A stretch of 64,000 bases of DNA, taken from Begonia masoniana. Taxonomy: Eukaryota; Streptophyta; Magnoliopsida; Cucurbitales; Begoniaceae. Below, piece after piece: positions 1 through 11,794 of the stretch. The position numbers were made by a program, and so were the translations under genes. The stretch is from the NCBI GenBank assembly GCA_022432975.1, contig CM039508.1, positions 27,332,788 through 27,396,787 of the forward strand. Reading direction: 5' to 3'. Position 1 is the stretch's first letter. Each line of letters begins with the position of its first letter. The notes below the pieces were generated by a model that was not told the DNA's origin, searched no databases, and saw nothing but the letters and a program-made list of their open reading frames with translations.

Positions 1-2260
1 ATAATTATACAAACCACAAATAAAAAAAAAGAATAATCAAGGAATTCCTCACTAGGACAAAGATTAACTCTTGATAAAAATAAAGAGAAAAACGAAGAAA
101 GGGAATCCACTCCGTGAAGAGCAACATCAACGGCAACCCCCTTCGGGATCCTAACCTAGGAAAGAGAATGAAGTTTTTCGGGGTGAACGACTAACTCAAT
201 AGGGAAACCTATATAATATTCAAATGCATGGGAAAAGTGATTTTATCTTTTTCTTTCAAAACCATGAGGTTGTTATAAAAATACAATAAATGAGTTTACT
301 TTCAAAAATAATTTCCTTTTTATTTCAAAACAGACTCCACGAGCCAAGAATTTTCAAATTTAATATACGCTAACAAGTTATCAGTGAGACATGTTTGAAA
401 ATATTATTACCTATGTAGGTAGCTATAAATAGTGGAAGCCTCTACCGTTTTTAGTAGAAAACAGTCCCAGTGAAAAATGAGGGTCATTAAAGGCAACACA
501 CTATCAGAGAAAGACAACGGTTTTAAAGACCAGGAAACACCTCATGAGTCAAAAAGAATGCAGAGCGAAGGTAATATGAATATCCAGCAGCATCACCTGG
601 GCTGTTGGCGAGCGAACTCAGGGACGACACAACCCATAAATGAAAGAGTGGTCAGCAAACTAAACAACGACGACACCACCCATGTATCAAAAAGAGTGGC
701 CTGCTAGCAAGCTTAGCGACGAAACCACTTAAAAGTAGCATCATCACAACAAATAGTGCGTCATTAGCGTCCTATTACCCATTGTCGTCACGTAAAAACA
801 AACAACTTTCAATCAACAGAAGGTGTACATTATTTGACCCTAATTTTTTTGGTTTCTCGGTAGATGAAGCCCAAAACAACTGCACACCTAGAAAGGCTTG
901 ACTAGCTCAATCAAACAATCAACTCATCGGCCATGCATATATATCAAATCAAAACAAAATACCATGTACTTATAAGTTAAACATGTAAAACCTACGTACA
1001 TATACGTAAAAACTGACGTGCTGGTGACTACATCCGGTAAGGATTTTCATAGGTCAATCAACCAAAATAAGCTTTGAAAACTATGTTGATGTACTAAGGG
1101 GATCTCTTACAAGATCCCGACCCAAGAGACTCACTAAGCTATTTGTTCATTTTGCAGACACTTCATTCTTTAATAGCTTGGAGGAGAATCCAAATACAAG
1201 GGATAAAAATAAGCCAATGCACACGATTTGTTGGCTAGATAACTCGGCATCCAAGTCCTCAATACATACCACTCTAACATACACTCATGGAGATTGTTAA
1301 GTCCTAGTCAAGATTTAAAGCACAAGTGGAGTGCCAAGTGCATTTTGAATCGCTCAAATATTATTTAAATTATAGTTTGATGTAATAGAAGTTAGAAAGT
1401 ACACTTTTTGGGAGTATAAAGTCAAATTACCCAAACTGAGTAGATTTTGGTGCTCGACTTTATCATTCTACCCTAGCACCATTTTCCTTTTTATTTTGGA
1501 ATCATGTGATGCTTTTTTGTTGTGGTTGTAAACCCTAATTTCTTAAGGTATTTAAACCATCCTTAAGGGCTGCCCTAGGTAGCAAAGGATCGACATATTG
1601 AAGTCAGTTTCTAAACATTGAGCTCTCAAACCTCAAGTGGCCGCGTCTCCTCGAGTCATGTCTGATTGAGTGTAAGTGCGTTTTTGGATTCTATTTTTGT
1701 GAGTATAGTGGATTTTATTTGCATTGCTCCCTTCTCAATTCTCTTCCCTTTGAGGTGGAATCTGTAGCAAATGTGTAGAAAACTCTCAAGAATTAAGTTG
1801 GAGAGCCTTCTCTTCCAAGGAAGCCAAGAAACCCGAGAAGTGCAGCCATAGCATTCCTTTGACAACCTTGCATTCTAAACTTTTTATCACTCTTTTTAAC
1901 ATTCCCCTGATTTTTAGATGTTATTCTTACAACATCAAGAGTTAGAGGATTACAAAATTTCAACCTCATTGGAACTAGATTGTTGAAGTTGTGCTAATTG
2001 GAATGTTACCTTTTTTTTGCTAAGGCTATCTTCAAGGTGTCGCATTTTGTGTTATAAGCTTCATTCTATCATTTAAAGCACATCATATGCAATGCAATGC
2101 AAGACGACAATATAGAAATCTCTATCTCAATGACGACCAAAGCCTTACCAACTAGCCGACACACGCTATCGGGAACAAACACCAGGAACAAGGCATCAGA
2201 TTCCATGATGTTGAAAACAACGTTATGCTAGAAATGGTGAAGGGTGTTGAGAAATCCGGA
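1..2260 (-). mobile_element. Partial long LTR, family X, copy 1 (interrupted)
   Basis: Non-coding. Blocks at about 1-105 and 340-1083 align by eye, in the same order, with 31555-31665 and 35815-36660 of the better-bounded copy at 31324-38069. Shared landmarks are the run around the 'ggtagctataaat/ggtagttatac' block, the 'gaaaacagtcccagtgaaaaa' type block and the 'tttcatagg...ttttgaaaactatg' block. Homology resumes at about 2086-2230 against 36662-36830, so 1084-2085 is an insertion. Minus orientation is inferred from copy 2, whose reverse complement has the usual TGTAATATCC start. The left end lies outside the window. Small ORFs here, such as 477-707, have no recognisable domain and are taken as chance. 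Confidence 0.6.
1084..2085 (+). mobile_element. Copia-like 3' end and LTR fragment inserted in LTR X
   Basis: This 1-kb block interrupts family X homology. It holds a polypurine-like 'ggagat' followed at 1295 by 'tgttaagtcc', the layout of a plant Copia 3' LTR start, and a TATA-like 'tatttaaacc' near 1551-1560. No coding domain can be read. I could not find a matching second LTR or a clear TSD, so the ends come only from the break in family X homology. A different repeat type is possible. Confidence 0.35.
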
Positions 2261-3678
2261 ATTCTAATATGTCAAGGAAAATTGGTGAACGTTGGAAATG
2301 CATACCTCACTTGTGTGAAGTTGTATGGATGAGGTTTTTGTGACATGATGAAGCTGTATGTCCGGAGATATGGTCGTAGGAGTGCAGGTTTGTCCGGAGA
2401 TGCTACGGCTGCACCTCCTTGTGTTCTTTCAGCTTCTTTGGACGGAAGCTTTCAACTTGGTATGGTGAGAGAGTTTTCTAAACCCTTGCTAGGTATTAAA
2501 CCTCTATGGATAAATGACAAGAAGGATTTAGTAAGATAAGAATTTCACATACACTCGCAAAGAATGGAACCAAATAACACACACAATCCGCTTGGATGTT
2601 ACTCACTGGGGGTGGTGGTGGTGGTGGTGGGGGTGCTTGAAGGAAACTTCAAGTTTTAAGAAGATAAACTTCTACACTATTTTTGTTGATCATTTTTTTG
2701 GATTACTAGTCAAAGTTAGGGTTTGCACCCAAAAAGAGGTATCACATGCTTCAAAAATCAAAAGACAAAAAAAGGTACTTGGCTAGGTCAAGGGTCGTGT
2801 ACCTAATTATCACTTTGGGAAGTTTGACTTCCCAACTCAAACAGTAAGTCTTTTTTAATACCTATTACATCAGGACTATTTTATTATGTTTCTTGGACTT
2901 CCAAAAATACCACACAACCATTCACTATCATATATGATTTATATAAAACCATAACCCCACCCTTGCCCTTCAATGTTTGATCTATAAATCCTGCAAGTGA
3001 GAGTTAATATACCCACAACTCAACACTTAAATGTTGCTTTAAAAGCAAGTAGTTTCCTCACATTAAATTTCACTCAAAAAATTGCACATTTATCAACTTA
3101 GAGAAAATATCCATACAAGTATTAGCGTAGCACGATGTGAATACTAATGAAAAACTCGGTATCTACCATAATTACTATAAAATGCACCTTCATGAATTGC
3201 TTAGTAAGACTCAAGTATGTTCACAAAATCGCATAATTCTAGTTAATTATTTAATACTTAGTTATTACACTCAGTTAACAGGCTCCTCTCTGGAGAACCT
3301 ATAGTACTCCAACTTACTTTTAAAGTTTTTCTATTATAAAACACGTAGGTTAATCTCTACTTTGTTTACATAACATTACATTGTATCTATTACATGACAC
3401 ACATAAATTTCACTTTCTATGTCATTATAACTTCATGCAATGTGATGATAAATTGCATTCAAAACCCGAGTTATAAAATTATCCATTAAAATATTTGGGT
3501 TAAAAATCCTAGGGGCCTGCAAAAATTACACTAACATTTCATATACCAGCCATCGATGCCATTATGCCAAAACTGCGCTCACCAGCCGTCTAGCTTTACA
3601 GCTTTCATGCCTCGGCCCATGACTCATAGCACAAACTGTAACCTTTTTCCACCTAAGGGTAGCAGCTTATTGTGGCTA
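2261..3678. other. Unassigned intergenic stretch with a GGT microsatellite
   Basis: No convincing gene. A short (GGT)n tract lies at 2608-2632. The rest is AT-rich. The ORFs of 64 residues at 2345-2539 and 2592-2786 have no recognisable domain, and the second contains a poly-Trp run caused by the microsatellite. It may include old repeat remnants that I cannot classify. Confidence 0.5.
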
Positions 3679-3683
3679 CATCA

Positions 3684-3916
3684 TATTGAATACGTTACTA
3701 TTCATTTATAGTTTCGTTAGACGTAATATTTCTATTTTAGTTACTTTCTCTCTTGGGTTTATACATTGTAAGAGACTCTCTTTGGGAAATACAATTTTTT
3801 TGTACAGAACATCATTCTCATCTGCCGCCATTCTCTCTTCTTCCTTCTCCTTCTGCTCTGGTTTTTCCGATCTATATGCGACAGCACTCCAAAGCAGCAA
3901 GATCCATTTCTCAACG
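3684..3916 (+). repeat. 5' LTR of the Copia element
   Basis: It matches the 3' LTR at 13590-13830 along its length, with scattered substitutions and a small deletion near the start (TATTGAATACG here against TATTAGACTATTCATTTACG there). It ends CTCAACG where the 3' copy ends CTCAACA, so the terminal CA has mutated. The canonical TG start is TA in both copies. Upstream is the TSD CATCA and downstream the PBS. Confidence 0.93.
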
Positions 3917-3928
3917 TGGTATCAGAGC
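3917..3928 (+). other. Primer binding site, tRNA-iMet type
   Basis: TGGTATCAGAGC directly follows the 5' LTR. This is the usual plant Copia primer site, complementary to the 3' end of initiator methionine tRNA, where minus-strand DNA synthesis starts. Confidence 0.93.
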
Positions 3929-3931
3929 TAG

Positions 3932-5090
3932 ATGGCGTCCACAACCTCAAAAGATCCGTCTCCCTGCTCAACAGATCCCTCCTTCTTCCCTCCTCCCACC
4001 TTTCCAAGCAGTAAATGAGACAATAACCATCAAGCTAAACTCCACAAATTACCTCGTGTGGAAAACTCAAATCCTGCACGTTGTCACTGCCAATGGTATC
4101 ACTCATATGCTCGCAGTTCTTGCCCACCCCCTCCATCGACTCTGGATAATCTCTCCTCCTAACCAAATCCAAAATACAACAATTGGCAAAGCTACAATAG
4201 TCTCCTACAGAGCTGGATATTTTCTTCAATGTCCGAGGATTTGCTTCCCCAGTTCGTCACCTTTACGATTGCGAGCGCAGTCTGGACGGCTCTCGCAAGT
4301 CGGTTTGCTTCTTCCTTAATAGTGCGCGTCATCGAACTTCACAATCAACTCCACTACCTCTCCAAAGATAGAATTTCTGCAGCTGCTTACATACACAAGC
4401 TAACCTCTCTCTACAACACCCTTGCTGCTATCGGGCAAATCGTCTCCTATAAAGATCAACTCCTCTATTTTTTGACAGGAGGCAGCGAGTACAACCCTTT
4501 GTAACGTCTGTCACTAATCGCGCCGACCAGCCGTCGCTCGAAGAAATTTACAGCCTTCTCCAAAGCTACGACTTTTGGCTCGAAAAACAAAACGCTGTGA
4601 TTCCCCTTCCGACGCCGACCCAACTACAGGCGAATGACGCTTATCAGCAATTGACTCGTTCTCCTTGGAGCCCTTGGCCTAATGTTCCTCTTCGGCCCAA
4701 CTCCTCAACCAGCTTTCTTCATAGTAGTTCCGATCCATAATCACAACTCGGCCCATGGCGACCTGCTAGGCCCACCCACAAGCACCGTCCTCATTGCCAG
4801 ATCTGTAACAAGGTGGGCCATTTAGCCATCAAGTGCTACAATTTAGCTTCTACAGCCCAAAGAACCAACCCACATTTCCTTTATGTTAAGCCCAAGCCAA
4901 TCTAATTTATGCACTGACCCAAACCCATTTCCTCTTAACCCATATCCAACCCGCATTTACCCACCTTTCACCAGACCCAACCCATCACCAATTTGACACC
5001 ACCCTTGTCAATTTCCAGACCCAAGCTCTTGCATCTTCACTCAACTCCACCAGTCTCCTGCCCACTCCGATCACGTCGTCGCCTGCCACC
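3932..5090 (+). pseudogene. gag: Copia gag (nucleocapsid) pseudogene
   Basis: Gag forms the virus-like particle that packages element RNA. The natural start is probably the ATG at 3932, just after the PBS. The first 25 or so codons are open, then the frame shifts near 4010 into the segment with 'KLNSTNYLVWKTQIL', the typical N-terminal Copia gag motif. It shifts back near 4229 into 'VWTALASRFASS' and the helical region to about 4504. A CCHC zinc knuckle, CQICNKVGHLAIKC, is intact at 4795-4836, but a TAA at about 4738 precedes it. At least two frameshifts and several stops make it non-functional. It should continue into the protease segment without a gap, as Copia elements have one gag-pol frame. 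Confidence 0.88.
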
Positions 5091-6350
5091 CGCTGGGTTT
5101 TGGATTCCGGCGTAACCCACCACTTTACGCTGGAACCCCACCTCCTTAGTCAACCTCAACTCCTCTCTGCTCCTTCTTACGTTGCCACAGTGCAAGGTAC
5201 CTCTCTTCCTCTGTTAAATTCTGGTTCCTCATTTATTCTGGCCATTGGCCGATCCCTTCAATTGCCAATAGTTTATCACACTCCACATCTGTCACATAAT
5301 CTACTCAGTGTTTTGAAATTGTGTCAAGAAAATTGTGTTTTTGTTGAATTTCACCCAACGTGTTTTTTTGTCAAGGATCAGAATACTTACTGAATCCTCC
5401 TCCGTGGGTTACTCAGTGACGGCGTCTATCGCATTCCATTGGCCGACACGGTTTTGTCCCTTGCTGATTAGCTCAAGGATTCCACCTCTGTTTTGGATGC
5501 TCTTTGGCATAGGCGTTTGGGTCACCCCTTTCCACTCGTGTTGAAACAAGTGTTAGACTTTTGTAATCTAAAATCCAAAAATTTTTTGTTTCAAACATGT
5601 ACCCCTTTCAAATGAGTAAAAGTTATCAGTTACTATTTCCAATTTCACAATCATATGCTCAATTTCCTTTTGATGTTATACATACTGATGTGTGGGGTCC
5701 CTCTCTGATTAAATCTATTACTGGGGCATGATATTTTCTCCTTTTCGTTGATGATTGTACTCGATCCACTTGGCTCTTTCCACTGAAATTAAAAAGTGAA
5801 GTGTCTACTACTTTTGTGCACTTCAATCAATTTGTTAATACTCAGTTCGGTGCCCAAATAAAAAATGTCCAATCAGACTAGGGTGGTAAATTCCAATCTC
5901 TCACTCCTATCTTTAAATCCCTTGGCATTCAGTATCGAATTTCGTGTCTGTATACTACGCAAAAACCAGCATGTGGTTGAAACAGGTCTCATTCTACTCT
6001 TCCATTCTTCAGTCCCTCATCATTTTTGGTTTTATGTTTTCCTCACAACTACCAACTTAATCAATTTACTGCCCACTCCGGTCTTCAATCACAAGTCTCC
6101 TTCTGGATGCTTGTTCAACAAAATTCCAGATTACTCTTCCCTTCGTCTTTTCTGTTATCTATGTTTTCCTCTTCTTCGCCCGTTTAATAAACACAAACTC
6201 CAACCCCGATCCCTTCAATGTGTGTTCTTAGGCCCTAGTACAAATCACAAAAGATACTTATGTCTCGATCCTACCTCCAATAAAATCTACATCTCTTGTC
6301 ACGTCACTTTCGTTGAGTCTCAATTTCTGTTTTCCTCTCTTTCTTAACCT
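5091..6350 (+). pseudogene. pol: Copia protease and integrase pseudogene segment
   Basis: The segment begins with an aspartic protease core, DSGVTHHF at about 5103 (the family normally has DSGA). The GAG-pre-integrase motif LWHRRLGHP lies near 5502-5528 and the integrase core starts with HTDVWGP at about 5681. A TAG at 5879-5881 falls where the family has Gln (QSD*GG), and a frameshift follows near 5930. The C-terminal integrase region is readable in the 5865-6347 frame, including 'CVFLGPSTNHKRYLCLDP'. The protein would cleave the polyprotein and insert cDNA into host DNA in the nucleus, but here the integrase is broken by at least one stop and two frame changes. Confidence 0.88.
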
Positions 6351-6592
6351 ACTTCTCAACCAACCCCTTTTACACTTAACATCTCTTACCTAACTCACCC
6401 TCCCACCTATACAAATCCGTCTACTCTCTCATCCTTACTCTCACTCGTACCTGTACCTTCTCCAATACCTATCCCTCAAATCGTTTCAACTTCCTCAACC
6501 TCTCTTCTTCACCTATCACCTCACCTCCCTATACTTCATCTGATCCCCCGCCTCCCCAAGCTCCCCACTCTTTCGCCCTCAATACCCACCCT

Positions 6593-7600
6593 ATGACTAC
6601 CAGAGCCAAATCCAGTATTTTCAAGCCAAAGGTCTTCCTCCTCAAACCCGTCCTTGAACCCAAAACCTTTACCCAAGTGGCAAAAGATCCTCACTGGCTC
6701 ACTGCCATGAAAGAGGAAATTTTCGCTCTTTCACAAACCAACACCTGGACCTTAGTTCCACTACCTCGAGGTGCAAAACTTATAGGCTGTAAGTGGGTCT
6801 TCAAGACTAAGCTCAATTATGATGGCACAGTTTCTCGGTACAAAGCTCGTCTGGTAGCTAAAGGTTATGACCAGACTGAAGGTATTGATTATGATAAGAC
6901 GTTCAGTCCGGTGGTCAAACCCACTTCAGTCCAAACAGTGCTCTCTTTAGCTATCTCATCTCGCTGGATTATCAAACAATTAGATATCAGCAACACTTTC
7001 TTACACGGTCATCCGACTGAGAAGGTATACATGCAACAGCCCCCCGATTTTATTGATCCATCTTATTCGTCGACTGTATGTCTCCTACAGAAAGCTCTCT
7101 ACTGTCTAAAGTAGTCCCCGAGAGCATGGTATACAAAATTATACATCGCTTTAATAAATTGGGGTTTCTTGGCATCCAAATCAGACTCGTCACTTTTCAT
7201 ACGCCGTACATCATCATCCGTCCGTATTACTCTTGTGTATGTCGATGACATTATTTTGACAGGTGACTCGACTATCCTCGTAGACCAACTCCTCACGTAC
7301 TTACATTCTCAGTTCAGAGTTCGAGATCTTGGACCGTTATCATATTTCCTAGGTATCTCTGTCACCCAGACACCTGCTAGCATGACTTTTTCACAATTAT
7401 GATATATATCTGAGTTACTTCACAGAGTAAATGTGGATTCGTGCAAGCCGGTCCTGACTCATATGGTCGCTAAGCCTCTGTTATCCATAAACTCCGGGAC
7501 ACCTCTACAGGATGGTTTTCTATATCAAAGCATAGTTGGAGGTCTCCAATACTGTTGCCTTATACGGCCCGATATTGCTTTTACAGTAAACAAAGTCTCA
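6593..7600 (+). pseudogene. pol: Copia reverse transcriptase (RVT_2) pseudogene
   Basis: The open segment 6593-7114 reads through the RVT_2 landmarks: WLTAMKEEI, WTLVPLP, KWVFKTKLNYDGTVSRYKAR, LVAKGYDQTEGIDYDKTFSPV, and the catalytic-Asp region KQLDISNTFLHG (normally DVKNAFLHG). A TAG at 7112-7114 replaces a Gln codon in the CLKQSPRAW motif. The active-site YVDD is intact at 7238-7249 in the next open segment, 7169-7402. Further stops near 7400 and at 7601-7603 end the frame. The enzyme would copy element RNA into cDNA in the particle. 6350-6592 is a Ser/Pro-rich linker normal for this position. Confidence 0.9.
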
Positions 7601-7603
7601 TAG

Positions 7604-7889
7604 TTCATGCATGCCCCCTCTGACGTTCACTGGCAAGCAGTCAAGCGAATTCTCCGATATCTAAAAGGCACTCCTTCACTCGGCATCCCCTTCATGCCTT
7701 CCACCTCTAATTATCTGACATGTTATACAGACATCGACTGGGCTTCTTGCCCCGACGATCGGAAGAGCACCAGTGGTTTCTATATTTTTCTAGGTCCAAA
7801 TCTTATATCCTGGTCCTCAACCAAAAAGAAGGTTGTTTTTTGTTCCAGTACTGAATCCGAGTATTGTACGGTGCCGCTAAGGTTCTATA
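7604..7889 (+). pseudogene. pol: Copia RNase H, 5' part (split by LTR insertion)
   Basis: The segment reads HAPSDVHWQAVKRILRYLKGT (7607 on), then TDIDWASCPDDRKSTSG and SWSSTKKKVVFCSSTESEY, the diagnostic Copia RNase H sequence, normally ending in ESEY plus an Ala-rich helix. The domain is cut at 7889 by the minus-strand LTR starting at 7890. The remaining codons lie beyond that insertion at 13289. The TSD of the insertion is CTATA here and CTATG on the right. Removing the insertion restores a plausible family-like frame across the site, so the insertion is real and later than this Copia copy. Confidence 0.9.
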
Positions 7890-8219
7890 TGTAACACCCC
7901 CAAACCCACCCCAGCTCGATGCGCTACTTTGCTCATCATTACCACATTTAAAACGAAGTTTAAAATAATTTTTGATAAAATTTCGACTCGATTTTCAGGT
8001 TTTTTGAACTCTCAAAAATGGTTGGAAAATGTGCATAAAATACGTACAAAACGTGTCGAAAAAGGTCGGGTTAAAACATATTGGAAGTAGGAAAATTTTG
8101 AAAAAAAAATTAAGTGGCTCACCATGGGCGCCGCGTGTGCGCACTGGGTGCGCGCGTTGCCCGGGCAGCACGCAGCACACACCGCGTGCAGCAACGCGCT
8201 GTGCACCCGCAACCCTGCG

Positions 8220-8345
8220 TGTCAGGTGCCGATCGATAGACGCACGCGCCGATCGATCGGCAACCACTTGGGTTGCCCTTCTAATATGCACCATATGTGC
8301 CGATCGATCGGCTATTAGCACCGATCGATCGACGCAAGGCGCTGC
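8220..8345. repeat. Cluster of CCGATCGATCGG-type palindromes in LTR E
   Basis: Four copies of an ATCGAT-centred dyad fall within about 110 bp of GC-rich DNA: gccgatcgatagac, gccgatcgatcggc (twice) and accgatcgatcgac. A CACGTG core follows at about 8344. The cluster lies a few hundred bp inside the LTR 3' end, where other LTRs in this window also carry dyad arrays. Confidence 0.85.
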
Positions 8346-9313
8346 ACGTGCCCCAGCAGCGTGCACTGCACGCCTGCTACGCGCGGCAGGCCCAGCGCCC
8401 TGCGCGCCCTCCAGCAGCCCTGCGCGCCTCCTCCTCGGCCACCAGCATCCCAATTGCGCCCTTCTTCCAATTTTTCCTAATTTCTTCATATTTCACCCAA
8501 CCAATTCACCTAAAACTTCCCCAAAACTTTTCCTAACATTTTCAATTCCTCGACACTTGAAAATTCTGAAAAACACGACTCAAAAACGTCAGCGAAAACG
8601 TGAAATTGGGTGAAAACGAACATCGTTCCTTTTATGAAAAATCAAGCAGCATAACAGTTAAATTTTCTAAAACCAAAAGCCTAAAACAACATTTACAATA
8701 TATCAAAAACAAACATCCAAAAAGGTTTATAAATCCAACATCATAAAAGGTTTATAAATCCAGCATCATATACCCAAACAAAATCCCAACTAAACTACCA
8801 ACTACCACACCTCCCGGCAAATCCATGGTCAAGATGCCCAGACAACAATCTGCACCGGCATGCAGCATGCGTCACCGACTGCGTCCTAATCCTAGCTTCC
8901 CTCATCTAGCTCACCTGAGATCTCGTCGTTACCTACACCATAAAACACAAAACGTAAGCCTAATGCTTAGCAAGTAGGGAATAATGAATGTAAAAACACA
9001 ACGTACACTCAACCCTTACCACATGCGGTTTCTAAACTCTCGGTTGTCTTCATTTCTTTTTCGTTTCATTACTCTTTCACTTTTCCGCGTGGATCAAGGA
9101 GGCACCCGTCCGAGCTCCCCACTCACCGGATGGCCACATCCTTACCCAGCAGAGCAAGATCGGAGGCACACATCCGGGCCCCGTCCATTGGATGGCCATA
9201 TTCGATCTCCTCCCACATCGATCATAGAACCCTCTAGTGCTTTCTCTCGCACGTTAACGAAGAGGCGTTCATACTCACGACAGCTTACGTATTTTTAGCG
9301 GTGCATCCCTCAT

Positions 9314-9473
9314 AGAGCCCCTCGCAAGTGCTAACCTAGCACCTTAATGCAACTAGGCGACTCCACTAGAGCCCCTCGCGAATGTTACCCCACACCCTAA
9401 CACGACTAGGCGACTCAAATAAAGCCCCTCGCAAGTGCTAACCTAGCACCCTAACGCGACTAGGCGACTCCAC
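9314..9473. repeat. 54-bp minisatellite, three copies, in LTR E
   Basis: Three tandem units start at 9314, 9368 and 9421. Each contains 'agagcccctcgc...aactaggcgactc' with a few substitutions. LTR A shows a single diverged counterpart around 29680-29735. Confidence 0.85.
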
Positions 9474-10229
9474 TCGAGACCACATTACAATCTTTTCTTA
9501 TATTTTTATGTTTCATGCTCACATTTCAAAAACCATACCCAAACTCGTTTTTCGTGGTTCGAAAACAATGATGCATGTCAACACAATGCTCCAACAAATC
9601 ACCAAACAATTGTGACAGCCCAGAACCCGATCCCGATCGGGATCCAGGAGCCAAGCCATCACTCCAGGACATTTAACAGAAAGCGAGACATATTTTTTTT
9701 TAAACAGAAAACAGACTGGACCTTTAAAACAAACCCTTGAAAACTTTACAGAGAAAGAAAACATTCTCTAAATTTGAAAGTAAAACGAGAAACAGTAAAA
9801 ATCAGAATGCAAAATGAATGATAGAAGAAAAGCAGGAAGGCTGGAAGCAGGGAGAAACGAAAACAGTTATGGAATTCTCACTAAGACTTGACTTTGACTT
9901 AAACAGGGTTCTGGCAGACAACGAGAGGATTGGAACACCAGAATTTGAACGATGAAAATAAACAGACAGAAATGAACGACTGGAGACAATGGCAGTATAC
10001 TTTAAAATGGAAAACATAACCGGAACTATACAGTGGATGATTACAGTGGAAGGCATAAAGAGGAAGACGTAGGCAGTAGATGTAAATAAACCGGGACGAG
10101 AGATATAGACTGGGTGACAGGAGCAGATGACGTAAATAAACCGAAAGGCATAAATAAACTGGAGTGGTAGACGAAATAGAAAATTGTAATTTAAACTGGG
10201 CGGGCGATATAGACTAGCGGTGCATGTGA

Positions 10230-10745
10230 ATAAGACAAAAGTAGATGACGTCAGGCGGATGATGTGGATGACGTCAGGCGGAAGATGTAATTTTAAAGGC
10301 AGCGGTGGATGCAGGCAGAAATGCACTGTTCACTGGTGGATGTGAACTTCAGACAGAAATCAACTATTCACTGGTGGATGTGAATAAGACAAAAGTGAAC
10401 AGTGGCAGCGGTGGATGTGAATAAACAAAAGAGAACGATGGATGTGAATTACAGACAGAAATTTACTTTTCACCGGTGGAGGTGAACTACCGACAGAAAT
10501 AAGTTCACCGGTGGATGTAAACTATAAAGCAACGGTGGATGTGATTTTTTTAAAAGAGAACGGTGGACGTGATTTTTTAAAGGGAACGATGGACGTTATT
10601 TTTTTTTTAAGGGAACGGTGGACGTGATTTTTAAAGGCAGCGGTGGACAACAAAATTTCAGAAGCAGTGGACAATAAAATTTCAGAAGCTGTGGACAATA
10701 AAATTTTAGAAGCTGTGGACGACTGTTTTACAGGCAAAATGGACG
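10230..10745. repeat. Degenerate GGTGGATGTGAA array with TGACGTCA sites in LTR D
   Basis: Many imperfect copies of 'ggtggatgtgaa' or 'ggtggacgtgatttttt' occur about 20-60 bp apart. The palindrome TGACGTCA, a bZIP-type site, appears twice near 10247 and 10271. The array lies on the 3' side of the LTR's acceptor-like site, matching the arrays of LTRs B and C. Confidence 0.8.
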
Positions 10746-11221
10746 ACTAACACTTAGCCAAATACTGGAAAACTTGAAAGACAGAAACTGAAGGCATAAA
10801 AACTTCAAACTTCAGAAACCGATTCAAACATGATTTTGGACATATCAGAAAACATGACAGAAGTTTAAGAAAAAACCAGACTACATGGATAGTTCTAAAA
10901 TCAGAGAAAATCCATGCAAAACCTACAAGAGAAAATCCCAGCAATTTCAGATTACACCAACACAGAGTTTATGCATTGTTTTAAAATCTCAGGAGTTAAA
11001 CAGAACTTGACATACATTTCCAGAATTCACAAAACAGAAGTTTTGAAAACAAATAAAAACACAGAACTCCAACAGAGTTTTCAGACAATTAACTTTACTT
11101 GAAAACTTCCCTCCCTCGGTCAGAAACATGTCTGGCTGCCACAACCACCCCCGAAAGCTCGAGCCACCAGCCACCTATTCGTCAGACTGAGGCACAAGGC
11201 CTTCATCAACGGGATCCGTAC

Positions 11222-11794
11222 CTACATCAGGGAGTTTAACTATGAGCCTAAAGCTCAGTAAGAACATATAAAAATGCAGTGATGCATATGCTATGCATAA
11301 ACTTTCAGAATACGGTGATAGTACAGTACATTACGTTCCACTGGTAGATGGGTATAAGTGGGGCTTATAGGGGAACTGGCAAGTGCACGCCAGACACATA
11401 GCAGATTTTCAGAACAGAAACAGAACAATGGCAAGTGCACGATAGGCACATCATAGATTTACAGCACAGAAACAGAACAGAATAGAAACAGTAGGCCAGT
11501 CCCCGTCCCGCACTTAACCAATACATTACATTCAGATTTTATCTTTCTTAACTTCAAACCGTGTACAGAAAACATTTTGCATGAACTTTCGGGAAAAACG
11601 TGTATGCATGAGCATTTACAGTGTTTGAACATAAAACGGCAGATAACAGAAATAATACAGCAGAACATAATGAGAGACACAGATAACTCAGAACTTAACT
11701 CTAACTTTCTCTACCTGAAACCTCCCAACAGAAGTAAAACCTAGAGTCTCCGTGATGTAGGGCCTTAAAGGCCAACCTACGGATATGAATTTAC
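11222..11794 (-). other. Intron-like module of LTR D
   Basis: On the minus strand the donor CAG|GTAAAT starts at 11794, the branch-like CTTACTGAG is at 11254-11262, and the acceptor TGATGTAG|GTAC ends at 11222. This gives 573 bp. The pairing block after the donor (plus-strand 11747-11761) is complementary to the acceptor block (11221-11235) at 13 of the first 14 positions. Confidence 0.6.

Noticed and set aside
2592..2786. Small ORF with a poly-Trp run
   Set aside because: Produced by the (GGT)n microsatellite.
3917..3928. tRNA gene fragment
   Set aside because: TGGTATCAGAGC here, at 23944, 40997 and 19275 (minus) is the retrotransposon primer site next to an LTR, not part of a tRNA gene. 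I found no complete tRNA gene in the window.
8029..8613. ORFs up to 194 codons on both strands in a GC-rich region
   Set aside because: Open in several frames at once within LTR E, Arg/Ala/Cys-rich with no domain. The region is a GC-rich dyad cluster, so openness comes from composition.
10522..10737. Minus-strand ORF with repeated peptide
   Set aside because: Translation of the degenerate repeat array in LTR D.
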